A stretch of DNA of 64,000 nt from a bacterium (GCA_030430075.1 JAUIGN010000031.1:1-64000); one strand, 5' to 3'. Positions 51,403-60,469 are shown, counted from the first letter of the stretch. Notes: generated by a model not told the origin, from the letters alone. Numbers and translations are program-made.

Positions 51403-52086
51403 CTAGGCTGCTAGGCGTTTGACAATCCGTTGTACCGTCGTGTGCGACCATGCTTTCTTTCCGCCCTTCGTCGTGATGTTCCGTTTGTTCAATTCGCTGG
51501 CAATCGTCCGTAGCGACATGCCGGCAGTGCGCAGTTCGTCGATGATCTTCAATGCAGCTTGCTCTTTCGGGTTCTCAGTCAGGTTCACGCCATCAGCGGC
51601 CAGATCGAATCCGTAGGGCACGCTTCCTACTCGCTCGCCCTTGTTTCGCTTGTGGCTCATGGCCAGCGTGGTTCGCTCGGAAACCAAGTCCCGCTCAAAC
51701 TCCGCCATGACGGCCAACATTCGGAAAACCATTTTTCCGGCGGCGCTCGTGGTGTCGATTTTCTCAGACAGCGAAACCAAGTCAGCGCCGGCGGTATCGA
51801 GGCGTTCCGCGATTTCGATGGTGTCCCGCGTGCTGCGTGCCAGCCTACTCAGAGAGTACACAACTAAGACGGCACCGTCGCGGCAAGCAAGGTCGAGTGC
51901 CTTTTGCAGTTCTGGCCGATTGTCCGCCCGTTTCCCGCTCACGCCAGCGTCAACGAATGTTTCCGCCAGTTCCACGTCATTGGCCAGGCAGTAGGCTTCC
52001 ACGCGTGCCCGCTGTGCGTCCAGGCTAACACCGTCGTCGGCTTGTCCGGTCGTGCTGACTCGTAGGTATCCGATCACGCTTGCCAT
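51403..52086 (-). CDS. Serine recombinase / resolvase
   Basis: This gene encodes 227 residues with AAAGGGG six bases before the ATG. The catalytic domain starts IGYLRVSTTGQADDGVSLDAQ with the Ser nucleophile at residue 11. It continues with FVDAGVSGKRADNRPELQ, VVYSLSRLARSTRDT and AGKMVFRMLAVMAEFERDLVSERT. A recombinase-type linker (GSVPYGFDLAADG) and a C-terminal HTH (MSLRTIASELNKRNITTKGGKKAWSHTTVQRI) follow. It is much shorter than large serine integrases and closer to Tn3-type resolvase/invertase proteins. It is the only recombinase of the element that looks intact. Confidence 0.92.
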   Translation of the reverse strand: MASVIGYLRVSTTGQADDGVSLDAQRARVEAYCLANDVELAETFVDAGVSGKRADNRPELQKALDLACRDGAVLVVYSLSRLARSTRDTIEIAERLDTAGADLVSLSEKIDTTSAAGKMVFRMLAVMAEFERDLVSERTTLAMSHKRNKGERVGSVPYGFDLAADGVNLTENPKEQAALKIIDELRTAGMSLRTIASELNKRNITTKGGKKAWSHTTVQRIVKRLAA

Positions 52087-52270
52087 CTCAACCCCTTTCG
52101 CTGGTTGCTTGCCATCTGACAAGTGCAATCGTACCGTTTTGCGCTTCAACGTCGCGAGCAGTACCGCGTAAAACCCGAGAAAAAGTGCGAACGGTTGCGA
52201 CACCCCGAACCGATGGTAGAATGCGTCTAAACGCTGATAAAAACGGGTATTTCAACGGGATTTAGAGTTC

Positions 52271-52316
52271 GTTCACACCGCAGAGGTCACTGGTTCGAAT
52301 CCAGTAACGCCCACTA
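52271..52316 (+). repeat. attR: 46 bp direct repeat
   Basis: This is an exact copy of the tRNA-Val 3' half (48652-48697). Upstream of it the short TTTAGAG recalls the D-arm end but the 5' half of a tRNA is missing, so it is the distal attachment site and not a gene. Confidence 0.92.
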
Positions 52317-52687
52317 AAATTCGGTTGGCCGCACTTTCCACCGATTGCCTTCCTGCGTTGCACCGGGGGCCGTATCGAGTAGCCACCGACCGTGTAGTGG
52401 ATGTGCTGACGCCAGCGCGCGGCCTGGTGGATCGGCAGCAACCAGAACAATATCTTGGAAACCGGCATCGATAACCTGACCAAGCAGGAGGCGCCGGTCC
52501 TGGTTCACTTCGGCGGCCAGCAGACGCCGCCGTAGTTGCTGGCTCGGATAGACGAGCCGGAAGCGGCATCGGAGTCCGCTGTCCCCTGAGGGCGGACCGA
52601 GGTCGTTTTTCCGCGAAGCCGACGTCGCAGCAGCACAACATTGCGTGTTTATCCTGATGACCGGTGTTGGCTTGGTACAATGCCACC
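52317..52687 (-). other. Host DNA beyond attR; possible tail of a truncated minus-strand gene
   Basis: On the minus strand a frame ending at the TAG at 52314-52316 (inside attR) reads plausibly from about 52600: LRCRFRLVYPSQQLRRRLLA, then VIDAGFQDIVLVAADPPG and a tail ending KVRPTEF. No start codon or upstream domain belongs to it clearly. It may be a C-terminal fragment left after a deletion. The family is not recognised. Confidence 0.25.
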
Positions 52688-53710
52688 ATGGGTGGCGACA
52701 AGAATAACCAAAGACGGTGGTGGCCTTGGAGTGGCGCGGTCGTACTCCTGGCAGCCATGGGGGTGCTGCTGGCGAACGTTCGTCAGCCTGCCAACTCACG
52801 GAACCGGGAAGATGCACTGGCGCTGGTTGCTGAAGCTGAGGCGCTCGGGATGCAAGACTGCAGCCTCGCAGCACGGCGCAAGCGGCTGGAGGCGGCGCGG
52901 GACCTGTTCGCCGAACTTGCCGCCGAGCATTCCAGTCCCCAGTCGACTGCGGACATGAGCGTCGTGCAGTTTCGGCTGGGAAAACTGGCAGAGCTCGGTG
53001 GCGACGTTGAGCTGGCCTTGCAACAATTTCGCACTGCGTCCGACGCTCAGGAGCACCTCGTCGCCGAGTTTCCCGGCCAGCCCGAATTCCGCGATGCGTT
53101 GGCGGACACGCTGGCGGCGATGGGCGCCACGTTGCAGCGGAATGGTGATCCAGTGGCCGCAACCGCCGCTTTCGCTCGAGCCCAAACGGTCCGTGAGCAA
53201 CTGGTCGGCGACTTCCCCAGCAATGCCGAGTTTCAACGCAAGCTGGCCAATGTCCATATGAACCTGGGCATCGTCGCGATGGCACAAGACGAGCTGGAGG
53301 CGGCCGCAGCCAAGTTCGCGACGGCGCAGCAGATCCGCGCTCCATTGAAACGCCGGCCTCCGGTTCGGCTCGACCTGGCGAAAGCCCACTTCAATCTGGG
53401 CCAACTTAGATTGCTCGAGGGGGACCCGGTCAACTGCGTGTCCCAGGCAGAAACGGCCAAAGAGTTGCTCGAGCAGTTGATCGCGGAGGCGCCCGGACCT
53501 GAGCGTTATTACTTACTGTCGCTTTGCTGGGCGTTGCTGTCCGGGGCGCAGTTCGAGTCCGAGGCGAGTGCGGCGAATTCCGAGTCGTCCCGGCAAGCCG
53601 CCTACGTGATCGCGCAGCGGTTGGTGCGCGACAATCCGGGCGTGGCGAAGTACGCTCGGATCGTCGAGCTGCTTGAACTGCAGGCTGAGGAATCTGGTGC
53701 GGCGCTGTAA
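52688..53710 (+). CDS. Membrane-anchored TPR protein
   Basis: This gene encodes 340 residues from the ATG coding MGGDKNNQRRWW; a TTG eight codons earlier is less likely. A single anchor (WSGAVVLLAAMGVLLANV) precedes TPR-like pairs: FRLGKLAELGGDVELALQQFRTA, LADTLAAMGATLQRNGDPVAATAAFARA, LANVHMNLGIVAMAQDELEAAAAKFATA and AHFNLGQLRLLEGDPVNCVSQAE. Similar TPR blocks occur behind kinase domains in Planctomycetes; here the kinase part is absent and the protein starts directly with the membrane helix. The partner is unknown. Confidence 0.8.
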   Translation: MGGDKNNQRRWWPWSGAVVLLAAMGVLLANVRQPANSRNREDALALVAEAEALGMQDCSLAARRKRLEAARDLFAELAAEHSSPQSTADMSVVQFRLGKLAELGGDVELALQQFRTASDAQEHLVAEFPGQPEFRDALADTLAAMGATLQRNGDPVAATAAFARAQTVREQLVGDFPSNAEFQRKLANVHMNLGIVAMAQDELEAAAAKFATAQQIRAPLKRRPPVRLDLAKAHFNLGQLRLLEGDPVNCVSQAETAKELLEQLIAEAPGPERYYLLSLCWALLSGAQFESEASAANSESSRQAAYVIAQRLVRDNPGVAKYARIVELLELQAEESGAAL

Positions 53711-53857
53711 CGCGAAATGGCTTCGGCAATTCGTTGTCGGTGGTATTTTCGTTGGCCCGTGTCACGTGCAACTGCCGAAGCTTCAAATGGGCTGGCGCGA
53801 TGATCCGGTGCTAGCACTCCATCTCACTGCGACCGACGTTTACGGGAAGTGCCAACC

Positions 53858-55066
53858 ATGTGTTCGCATCGTTCGATTGGATTGATCTTCCTCTCACTGG
53901 TTCCGGCGTTGGTGCTGGGGTGTGCTCAGCACGCTACCTTTGTGCAACACCGGCCGGCCCGTGTCACCGTGCCGATTCGCCGCCTGGCGATGCTGGAACT
54001 GGAAGCGCCGCGGAGCGAAGGCCAGAACGCGACCGCCGCTCTGTGGCAGCACCTGGAGCAATCGGGGCGGTTCGAGTTGGTTTCGACCAACGAGCTGCAG
54101 CTCGCCGCACCCTCGCCGCTTGTCGACCCGGATGGCGCGGCCAACCGGCAAGTAGCCGTTGAGGCCGGGCGCCGTCTTCAAGTCGACGCGTTGCTGATTG
54201 CCGGCGTGCGGTTCCTGGAGACGGACGGCACGATCTACGGTTCGAAGTCGCTCCGCATCGGTGATCCTGAAGTTGTGGCGGCGTTGCAGTACGAACTGGT
54301 CGATGTCCGCTCGGGCCAGACGCTTGACCGCGACACGGTTAAATCGGAGACCTACCAGGGAGAGTTGGAGCGACGCACGGAGGAATCGCGGATCCTGTCT
54401 CGGCTGGCCAGGTCGAGCGGCGGGTTGGCCGCACGCGTGCTGGTGCCCTTCGAAGAAGAGGTCGATGTTTCGTTGGCCCATGCGGCGTTCGGACCGGGCG
54501 CGACGGACGTTCGCAAAGGGATGGAACTGGCCAAAGACGGCAAGTGGGTGGAGGCTCGGCAGACCTGGAGCCGTGTGGTTCAATCGCACCCGGACAATGC
54601 GGCTGCCGCGTACAACCTGGCAATCGCCCACGAAGCGCTTGGCGAATTCACGCTCGCCAGGCAAGCCTTGGGTCAGGCGCTGGACAAGGATGACAAGCAA
54701 CTCTATCGCGAAGCGTTCGCCCGCGTCGTGCGTGCCGATGCCGAGCGACGGTCGGCATTCGAGCAGGCGGCTCAAGTGGGGCCCCAACTGGCGCAGCTTC
54801 CGACCCACCCAGGGTCACCCGGCCTGCTGCCGGCCGCACTGCAGCCTTCCCCGAGCGTCGGTTCGCAGGCCTTACTGCCCGATCCGGAACGGTCATCCAT
54901 ACAACCTTCGTACCCGGCCCGACAACCGCTGTCCCAACCCGGGCTGGTATACCCGGGTCTAGCACAACCGGGGCTCCAACCACTGGACCCGCCCGCACCG
55001 CGAGGTCCGATCGCGGCCGCCGGGCCGTATCCGCCGTACGCTCCCGCAGCGACGATCCAGCGCTAA
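53858..55066 (+). CDS. CsgG/LpoB-like lipoprotein with TPR unit and Pro-rich tail
   Basis: This gene encodes 402 residues. The lipoprotein signal is LVPALVLGC with acylated Cys22. Residues ~35-210 show the pattern of CsgG/LpoB-type domains: IRRLAMLELEAPRSEGQNATAALWQHLEQSGRFELVSTNEL, then GRRLQVDALLIAGVRF and YELVDVRSGQTLDRDTV. A TPR follows (MELAKDGKWVEARQTWSRVVQSHPDNAAAAYNLAIAHEALG). The last ~100 residues are rich in Pro, Gln and Leu (QPGLVYPGLAQPGLQPL) and probably disordered. It is expected in an envelope membrane, possibly as a regulator or assembly lipoprotein. Confidence 0.75.
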   Translation: MCSHRSIGLIFLSLVPALVLGCAQHATFVQHRPARVTVPIRRLAMLELEAPRSEGQNATAALWQHLEQSGRFELVSTNELQLAAPSPLVDPDGAANRQVAVEAGRRLQVDALLIAGVRFLETDGTIYGSKSLRIGDPEVVAALQYELVDVRSGQTLDRDTVKSETYQGELERRTEESRILSRLARSSGGLAARVLVPFEEEVDVSLAHAAFGPGATDVRKGMELAKDGKWVEARQTWSRVVQSHPDNAAAAYNLAIAHEALGEFTLARQALGQALDKDDKQLYREAFARVVRADAERRSAFEQAAQVGPQLAQLPTHPGSPGLLPAALQPSPSVGSQALLPDPERSSIQPSYPARQPLSQPGLVYPGLAQPGLQPLDPPAPRGPIAAAGPYPPYAPAATIQR

Positions 55067-55107
55067 CCCGGATACCGTTCAATTGGATTCCGGTGCTAGG
55101 GCGGAAT

Positions 55108-55124
55108 GTCATGCAAAGCATGAC
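55108..55124. repeat. Hairpin repeat family 2 copy
   Basis: GTCATGC-AAA-GCATGAC is a perfect 7 bp stem with a 3-nt loop, 42 bp after the lipoprotein gene. CCCCCGGAAGT follows, similar to the CCGACGGAAGT next to the copy at 38043. Confidence 0.6.
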
Positions 55125-55150
55125 CCCCGGAAGTATGGAACTCAATTGAA

Positions 55151-55210
55151 CGGAACCGGAGCTAACGCCCAACGGCTAATCATCCGCGTTAACGGCTAAT
55201 GAATCATCCA
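55151..55210 (+). repeat. Dispersed repeat family 1 copy with internal duplication
   Basis: CGGAACCGGAGCTAACGCCC, then AACGGCTAATCATCCGC and a second AACGGCTAATGAATCATCC. It lies between the convergent lipoprotein and TIM-barrel genes, just after a family 2 hairpin. Confidence 0.6.
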
Positions 55211-55326
55211 AGCCTAGTAACGGGGAATCCACAACTCCTCCAACGTTGCGACGGTGGCTACGCCCAGTCCGTCGCATTCAGTACGTTGTTGATGCGTCGA
55301 TTCACGGTCGCCGGATGACGGCCTGC

Positions 55327-56748
55327 TTACGACAAGGCATTCCCGATCGCCGCCAGTTTCTCGTCGCTCAGGTAGGCATAGCGATTGAACCAGACTCCGT
55401 GGGAACTGGCGTCGCGGGCGACTCGCAGGCGGCGCCGGAAGTCGTCGACCGGTCCGTAGCCATGGGCCAAAGTGAAGACCGGTGTTTCGCCGGCAGCCTG
55501 CTGAGCTTGTGCGATCTTTCTGATCTGGGCTTCGGGACCGCCAGGATGCGGCTCGTCCGGCTCCGGGTAGCCCCATGCCGCATCATCGAAGGGACCATTC
55601 GTATCAGCCACGTCGAGCAATCGGATCGTGGCTGCCAGCAGGCGTGCAGGGTCCAGCTTGGGATTGGCTGCGGCGAGCTGATCTGTGTAAAAGCGGACCA
55701 TCATGCCCCAGTGCATGCCGTACAGCTTGACGCAGAAACCCTGGCTGTGGTCTGCGGCTCGGGAAAAATCAAAGCCCGACGCCTGCGACCAGGGAGGCGG
55801 AAAGGCGTTGGGTACCATGGCGACGCGTTCGTTTGCCGCTGCCGTGATGGCAGCTCGGAATCGCTTCAAGACGCGTTCGACCAGCGTCGCCTTGAAATCC
55901 AGCCAGGCTTGCAGCTCGGGCTCGTTCGTTGCGAACTGCAGCCAGGCTTCGCGGTGATCTGCGGCACTGAGACAGCGGTCCAGCATCTCGTTTGTGAGCT
56001 CGCCGTGGAGTCGCCTGTAGAGTGCCGCCGCCGCCTGCTGCATTCCGTCGAAGTCGAGGTCATCGGCGGCAGCCACGGCGCGCGCCGGATCGCTGAAGTC
56101 GTAAAACCAGTCGTCCAACAGGTAGGGTGGATACTCGGGCCAGTCGTACCGCAGGCCATCCAGCGCCGGATAGCGCCGGCAGAGGTCCTTGGTCAGGGCG
56201 ACGGCGTAGTCAATCACCTGAGGGCTGGCCAGGCTGCCATTGTTGGCAACACGGCGTTCCGGGATGCGACCGTTGGGGAGCCGGGGGCGGTCTTCCTCCA
56301 GCGGGCCCCCGAATTGCACCCGATAGCCGGGTGGGATCGCCGCTTGGACCTGAAAGAAGACTTGCATGCCGCGCCGGTGTGCGGCGGCAATCAAGTCGTC
56401 GATGATCGCGCCTTCCCGAGCGGTCAGAGCGTCCGGAGCCGGTGGCTGATACGGGAGGCCTTCGTAGAGCGAACGGTCCGCTTCAAAGCTGGGCGACGTT
56501 CGCACCCACAGTTCGCGGTGTCCCCACAGTGGCCGATCCAGCAGGCGAACGGATCCGGCTCCCGCGTCGATCGGCGGTTCACGGCTGCCCGTTTTCTCGT
56601 CCGCCAACTCCATGACGTAGGGCGACGTGGTGATCGCGTTGACACCGGCTGCTTGTAGGCGGTCGAGCACGCCGTTGATCGATTCGGCTTGCAGATACTC
56701 GGGCAGCACCGTCACGCCGACGAGTCGTGTAGGACGCAATTCATTCAT
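55327..56748 (-). CDS. TIM-barrel glycosyl-hydrolase-like protein
   Basis: This gene encodes 473 residues from the ATG coding MNELRPTRLVGVTVL. The order of strands fits a (beta/alpha)8 hydrolase: INGVLDRLQAAGVNAITTSPYVM, IIDDLIAAAHRRGMQVFFQVQAAIPPGYRVQFGG, VIDYAVALTKDLCRRYPALDGLRYDWPEYPPY, RAAITAAANERVAMVPNAFPPP and HSQGFCVKLYGMHWGMMVRFY. RYDWPEYPP places Asp and Glu where such enzymes have catalytic acids. There is no signal peptide, so it is cytoplasmic or moonlights. The family cannot be named with certainty; the substrate is unknown. Confidence 0.7.
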   Translation of the reverse strand: MNELRPTRLVGVTVLPEYLQAESINGVLDRLQAAGVNAITTSPYVMELADEKTGSREPPIDAGAGSVRLLDRPLWGHRELWVRTSPSFEADRSLYEGLPYQPPAPDALTAREGAIIDDLIAAAHRRGMQVFFQVQAAIPPGYRVQFGGPLEEDRPRLPNGRIPERRVANNGSLASPQVIDYAVALTKDLCRRYPALDGLRYDWPEYPPYLLDDWFYDFSDPARAVAAADDLDFDGMQQAAAALYRRLHGELTNEMLDRCLSAADHREAWLQFATNEPELQAWLDFKATLVERVLKRFRAAITAAANERVAMVPNAFPPPWSQASGFDFSRAADHSQGFCVKLYGMHWGMMVRFYTDQLAAANPKLDPARLLAATIRLLDVADTNGPFDDAAWGYPEPDEPHPGGPEAQIRKIAQAQQAAGETPVFTLAHGYGPVDDFRRRLRVARDASSHGVWFNRYAYLSDEKLAAIGNALS

Positions 56749-57330
56749 GTCGAAGGACGCTCTTGGTCGGAAGGGAAGCGGGCGCAGCATCCCTCCATCG
56801 CACCCGGCGACCGCGGGAGGCGGCTCGTTGGCGTCGATTATAGCGATCCATGTTACCGAGCGGGATCGAAGCGGCGGGCACATTCTGCGCCGAACGAAGG
56901 GGGCGGGATCGAATGCCGGCGGTTGCGCCGTCATGCCCTCGAGGGCCTACCTGCCGGCCTGCGTCCATGGGCCATGCAGTGCGTGCGGAAACGCAGGCGA
57001 TGCTCCACTGGCAACTTGAGTCTGCGAGGCGCACCACCCACGGCTTCGAGGAACCGCAGCGCGCGGATACGCTCGGTAACCCATCGCCCGCAGCGGGTCT
57101 TGCGGCCTTGGTGGCTGGATTTAGAATAAGGCGATGGGCAAAGCGGGCTCGCCTGCTTCACACAAGCCCAGCGGGCATCGGCCCAGCAACCAAGAAACGG
57201 CAAGCCACAACGCGACGTCCTCAGCCGGGGAATTCGCAGGTCGTCCACGACCGCCGGCCTGCTCTTTCTTCGTTCCTCGGCGCCCTGCGCGAGGTTACCG
57301 TATTTGACACAACGTAGGAGTCGTATCACC
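56749..57330. other. Gene-poor divergent region
   Basis: This 582 bp region lies between the TIM-barrel gene (minus) and the short Lys-rich gene (plus). Open frames cross it on both strands but none shows domain-like sequence or a good ribosome-binding site. No repeats were noticed. Confidence 0.4.
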
Positions 57331-57465
57331 ATGCCCGGACCGATTGTACGATCTGGCCCCAGCAAGAAATTCACCGAGCAGTGGGACAGCGTGTTTGGCA
57401 AAAAGACGGAGAAGAAGCCGGTTGCCAAGGCGGCCAAGAAGAAGGTCACCAAGAAAAAGAAGTAG
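57331..57465 (+). CDS. Conserved-looking 44-residue Lys-rich protein
   Basis: The ATG at 57331 has AGGAG nine to thirteen bases upstream. The product is MPGPIVRSGPSKKFTEQWDS followed by VFGKKTEKKP and a tail of alternating Ala/Lys ending TKKKK. The compact N-terminal motif (IVRSGxxxxFTxxWDxVFG) recurs, as I recall, in short planctomycetal proteins of unknown role. The Lys/Ala tail resembles the C-terminal tails of histone-like and other nucleic-acid-binding proteins. DNA or RNA binding is inference. It is free-standing. Confidence 0.65.
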   Translation: MPGPIVRSGPSKKFTEQWDSVFGKKTEKKPVAKAAKKKVTKKKK

Positions 57466-57825
57466 GTAGCCGCCAACACCAGTTGGCCACCCACAAACGA
57501 CGTTCACTCCAGCCAGGCCCGGCGACGATCGCTCGCTGCGTCTGGCTGTCTGTGTTTGGTGCTGCTTCGGGTCGAACCGGTGGCAGCGCCGGCGTATGGA
57601 TGGCGGTGGTTGTGCCGGAGGCGGGCCGCATCGAACGGCGCGGTGTCGTCGATTCAACTGGGCAAGCGCCGTGACCCGGCCAGGAACGCTCGGTGAATTC
57701 CGAGCAAGCCAAGAAAAATGGCCGCCGGAACCAACGGTGGCGAGGCACGTCATGGTTCCGGCAGCCTTGGATGGGGGCTGCTCGATTCGACGTAGGTCGC
57801 TCGAGCAGACGCTCACAAGCTTGGG
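57466..57825. other. Convergent spacer, no gene seen
   Basis: This 360 bp region lies between the Lys-rich gene and hsp20. Unlike the other long convergent junctions here it holds neither repeat family. No coding sequence or terminator is clear. Confidence 0.4.
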
Positions 57826-58269
57826 TCAGGTCGAGACGGTGATCTTCTTGGGCTGAGCCGCCGATACCTTGGGGGCGGTGACGGTCAACACGCCGTGCTC
57901 GTACTTGGCTGCAATTTTGTCCGCATCGACCTCGTTGCCGAGCGCGACGACGCGGCGGAAGGCGCCGAAGGAACGTTCGATGCGGTGATAGGTCTTGCCT
58001 TCTTCCTCGTTGACCTGCTTGCGTTCGCCGGAGATGCAGAGGTGACCGTCGCGAAATTCGACGTTCACGTCTTCCGGTTTGAGCCCGGGCAGGTCGAGCG
58101 AAATTTCGTATTCGCTCTCCGTCTCCGCCAGGTTGGCCAGGGGCGCTATCACGGTTCCGCCTCCTTCCCCGCGATCCGCGGTGCCTTCAAAGATCCGGTT
58201 CATTTCCTTCCGCAAATCATCGAAAAAGAGGGGCGACCAACGGTGCGCGTGCGACAATTTGGTATTCAT
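57826..58269 (-). CDS. Hsp20/alpha-crystallin small heat-shock protein
   Basis: This gene encodes 147 residues from an ATG with AGGAG six bases upstream. The alpha-crystallin domain spans ~45-140: PLANLAETESEYEISLDLPGLKPEDVNVEFRDGHLCISGER, HRIERSFGAFRRVVALGNEVDADKIAAKYEHGVLTVTAPK with the A-x-x-x-n-GVL motif, and a C-terminal KKITVST (a variant of the I-x-I anchor). It is a cytoplasmic holdase chaperone. The upstream region holds a perfect palindrome (58363-58374) but no CIRCE element. Confidence 0.94.
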   Translation of the reverse strand: MNTKLSHAHRWSPLFFDDLRKEMNRIFEGTADRGEGGGTVIAPLANLAETESEYEISLDLPGLKPEDVNVEFRDGHLCISGERKQVNEEEGKTYHRIERSFGAFRRVVALGNEVDADKIAAKYEHGVLTVTAPKVSAAQPKKITVST

Positions 58270-58702
58270 GCTTGCTCTCCTAAATGGACTGTTCCCGGCC
58301 CTATCCGAGTTGCCGTAGAGCGCGTCGGACAGGCGACCGTTTCGTAACCGTGCCTTGGATTTAAGAGGCCTCTTTTCTCAACCGAGATCACGCCAGACGA
58401 AATTAGCAAAGAGCGTGCCAAAACGGTATTGTGATCGATTGTCTTGTTGTAAGTGATTTACTGTAAGTTGTTTGCGGTTGTTTCTTGGTGCGGCATTCCA
58501 GCCTGGGCCTCGTTCGATGGGCCTGCCAGTTTGGCAGCCGGTCGAGGTCAGGCAGGGAGGATTGCCTCCCGATCAGCGCCACCTGTTATGATCGACGCAC
58601 GTTGCGATCGGGGCCGCTTGCCGCGGCTGCGGAGGCTGTCCCCGTTTCCCAATCCCCCGTTTCCCAATCCACGGCTGCGAAACTACCACAAGGATCCTCT
58701 CC
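58270..58702. other. Divergent region between hsp20 and the deacetylase gene
   Basis: This 433 bp region is AT-richer in its middle (58380-58480), as expected for promoters. A perfect 12 bp palindrome AAGAGGCCTCTT at 58363-58374 lies about 95 bp upstream of hsp20 and could be an operator. CCCGTTTCCCAATCC occurs in tandem near 58640-58670. No gene is seen. Confidence 0.4.
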
Positions 58703-60469
58703 ATGCCCCGCACCGTTTTGCCCAGCTTCGTTGTCACTGCCTTGTCGGTCGCCGTATTCGCTTCGCTGGCGGCGGCGATTGAGCCGGTCCCGGAAAAGCT
58801 GGTCGTCTTGACGTTCGACGATTCCGTGAAATCACATTTCACGGTCGTCCGTCCGATCCTCAAGCAGCATGGGTTTGGCGCCACGTTTTTCGTGACCGAG
58901 GGATTCGACTTTCCGACCAACAAGAGCGACTACATGACATGGGAAGAGATCGCGCAGCTTCACCGGGATGGTTTCGAGATTGGGAACCACACCCGCGATC
59001 ATCTTTCCATTACGGAGGCGAATGTCGAGAAACTGGACGAGCAGCTTGCGGCCATTGAGGCGCAGTGCGCTCGTCACCAGATTCCCCGGCCGGTGACTTT
59101 CGCCTACCCGGGGAACGCCACGACCCCGCGGGCCTTTCCGATCCTCGCGCGTCACGGAATTCAGTTCGCTCGGCGCGGCGGCGCACCCGAGTATCCGTAC
59201 GAGGAGGGTCGCGGCTTCGCGTATGAACCGGGGCTGGACCATCCACTCCTGTTGCCGACGGCCGGAGACGCACGTCCCGACTGGCGGATGGACGATTTTA
59301 TCCGCGCGGTCAAGCAGGCCACGTCGGGACGGGTGGCGATATTGCAGTTTCATGGAGTTCCCGACCGGGCCCATCCGTGGGTGCATACGGCGCCGGAACA
59401 GTTTGCGGCCTACATGAAGTATCTGGCCGTCAACCGCTTCAAAGTGATTGCCCTCCGCGACCTGGCGGATTATGTCGACCCGGGCATCGCACCGCAGAAT
59501 CATCAGGAAGTGATCGACGATCGGCAACGGGCCTTGCAGAAGGGTCTCACTCGAGACAACGGGCGCCGTCCCGGCGACGATCGGGAGCTCAAGTACTGGT
59601 TGACGAATATGGCGGCCGGGCACGGGTACACGGCCCCGGAAATCAGCATGGCGACAGGGCTGAGCATGCGGGAGGTCGACGCCGCGATGGCGCGGTTGGG
59701 AATCGAGGCGGCCGGAGCGACGGCTGCAAACCGCGTGAAGATTCTGCCGTATCCGGGCGGTCGCCATCCGCGGATCGGGTTCCGCGACGGCGCGATGCGG
59801 CCGCAGCGGGAGACCAAGTTCAGCGCGTTTGCCCCCTGGGAAGCCAAAAGCTACGTGGTCGTCGACGTCCCGGAAGCGATCTGGGTCGACCAAGGGGAAG
59901 GTCGCGAACTACTCTACCTGGCTCATACCCACGTGCCGACCATCTGGTCCGGGCGGGGCGTTCAGCTTCCGAAGCTCGAATGGGAACGGCGCGACGATGG
60001 GTCGTTGTGGATCGAACGGGTGCTCCCCAACCAGGTCGCATTTGGCGCCCACGTCGTTCCCCGCGCAACGCATGTCGAAATGGAACTCTGGCTCCGCAAC
60101 GGTACCGCATCCACGCTCACCGGGTTGCGCATTCAGAATTGTGTCATGCTCCGCGAGGCCCGTGGGTTCAACGCGTTGGATAACTCGAATCGCGTTACGC
60201 AGTCGCCGTTTGTTGCCTGCCACGACCCGTCGGGACATCGGTGGATCATTACCGCCTGGGAACACTGTGTTCGACCTTGGTCGAATCAGCACTGCCCCTG
60301 CATGCACTCGGATCCCCAGTTTCCGGATTGCGCGCCGGGTGAAACGGTGCGGTTGCGCGGCTGGTTGTCATTTTACGAAGGGAGTGACGTGCGTGCCGAG
60401 TTCACGCGGATTGCGGCCGAGACGTGGCTGCCGAGTCCGCGGGAAGCGGAGCCGGGTGCCACCAAATGA
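58703..60469 (+). CDS. Secreted polysaccharide deacetylase (CE4) with extra C-terminal domains
   Basis: This gene encodes 588 residues with a signal peptide (PSFVVTALSVAVFASLAAA). The NodB domain has LTFDDS (Asp39/Asp40), NHTRDH (His96 and His100 for the metal), the FAYPGN motif and VAILQFHGV near the end, so the catalytic set looks complete. Residues ~290-345 form a helical insert (YTAPEISMATGLSMREVDAAMARLG). From ~350 a beta-rich domain with several Cys (NQHCPCMHSDPQFPDCAPGE) follows. CE4 enzymes remove N- or O-acetyl groups from chitin, peptidoglycan or other glycans; here the substrate is unknown. Confidence 0.9.
   Translation: MPRTVLPSFVVTALSVAVFASLAAAIEPVPEKLVVLTFDDSVKSHFTVVRPILKQHGFGATFFVTEGFDFPTNKSDYMTWEEIAQLHRDGFEIGNHTRDHLSITEANVEKLDEQLAAIEAQCARHQIPRPVTFAYPGNATTPRAFPILARHGIQFARRGGAPEYPYEEGRGFAYEPGLDHPLLLPTAGDARPDWRMDDFIRAVKQATSGRVAILQFHGVPDRAHPWVHTAPEQFAAYMKYLAVNRFKVIALRDLADYVDPGIAPQNHQEVIDDRQRALQKGLTRDNGRRPGDDRELKYWLTNMAAGHGYTAPEISMATGLSMREVDAAMARLGIEAAGATAANRVKILPYPGGRHPRIGFRDGAMRPQRETKFSAFAPWEAKSYVVVDVPEAIWVDQGEGRELLYLAHTHVPTIWSGRGVQLPKLEWERRDDGSLWIERVLPNQVAFGAHVVPRATHVEMELWLRNGTASTLTGLRIQNCVMLREARGFNALDNSNRVTQSPFVACHDPSGHRWIITAWEHCVRPWSNQHCPCMHSDPQFPDCAPGETVRLRGWLSFYEGSDVRAEFTRIAAETWLPSPREAEPGATK

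Larger units (their letters stand above)
48652..52316. mobile_element. 3.6 kb tRNA-Val integrative element
   Basis: The bounds are the 46 bp att repeats. Contents in order: interrupted tyrosine integrase, DUF3467-like small gene, unknown 122-residue gene, MazF-type toxin (all plus strand), then an XRE-type regulator and a serine recombinase (minus strand). The interior, especially around 50300-51050, is visibly AT-richer than the host DNA. No replication, conjugation or phage structural genes are present, so it would need help to move. The integrase looks dead, but the perfect att copies mean that decay is recent. Confidence 0.88.

Noticed and set aside
52271..52316. Second tRNA-Val gene
   Set aside because: Only the 3' half is present; it is the attR copy of the gene at 48621-48694.
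58363..58374. CIRCE element upstream of hsp20
   Set aside because: The palindrome AAGAGGCCTCTT has no 9 bp spacer and does not match the TTAGCACTC-N9-GAGTGCTAA consensus.
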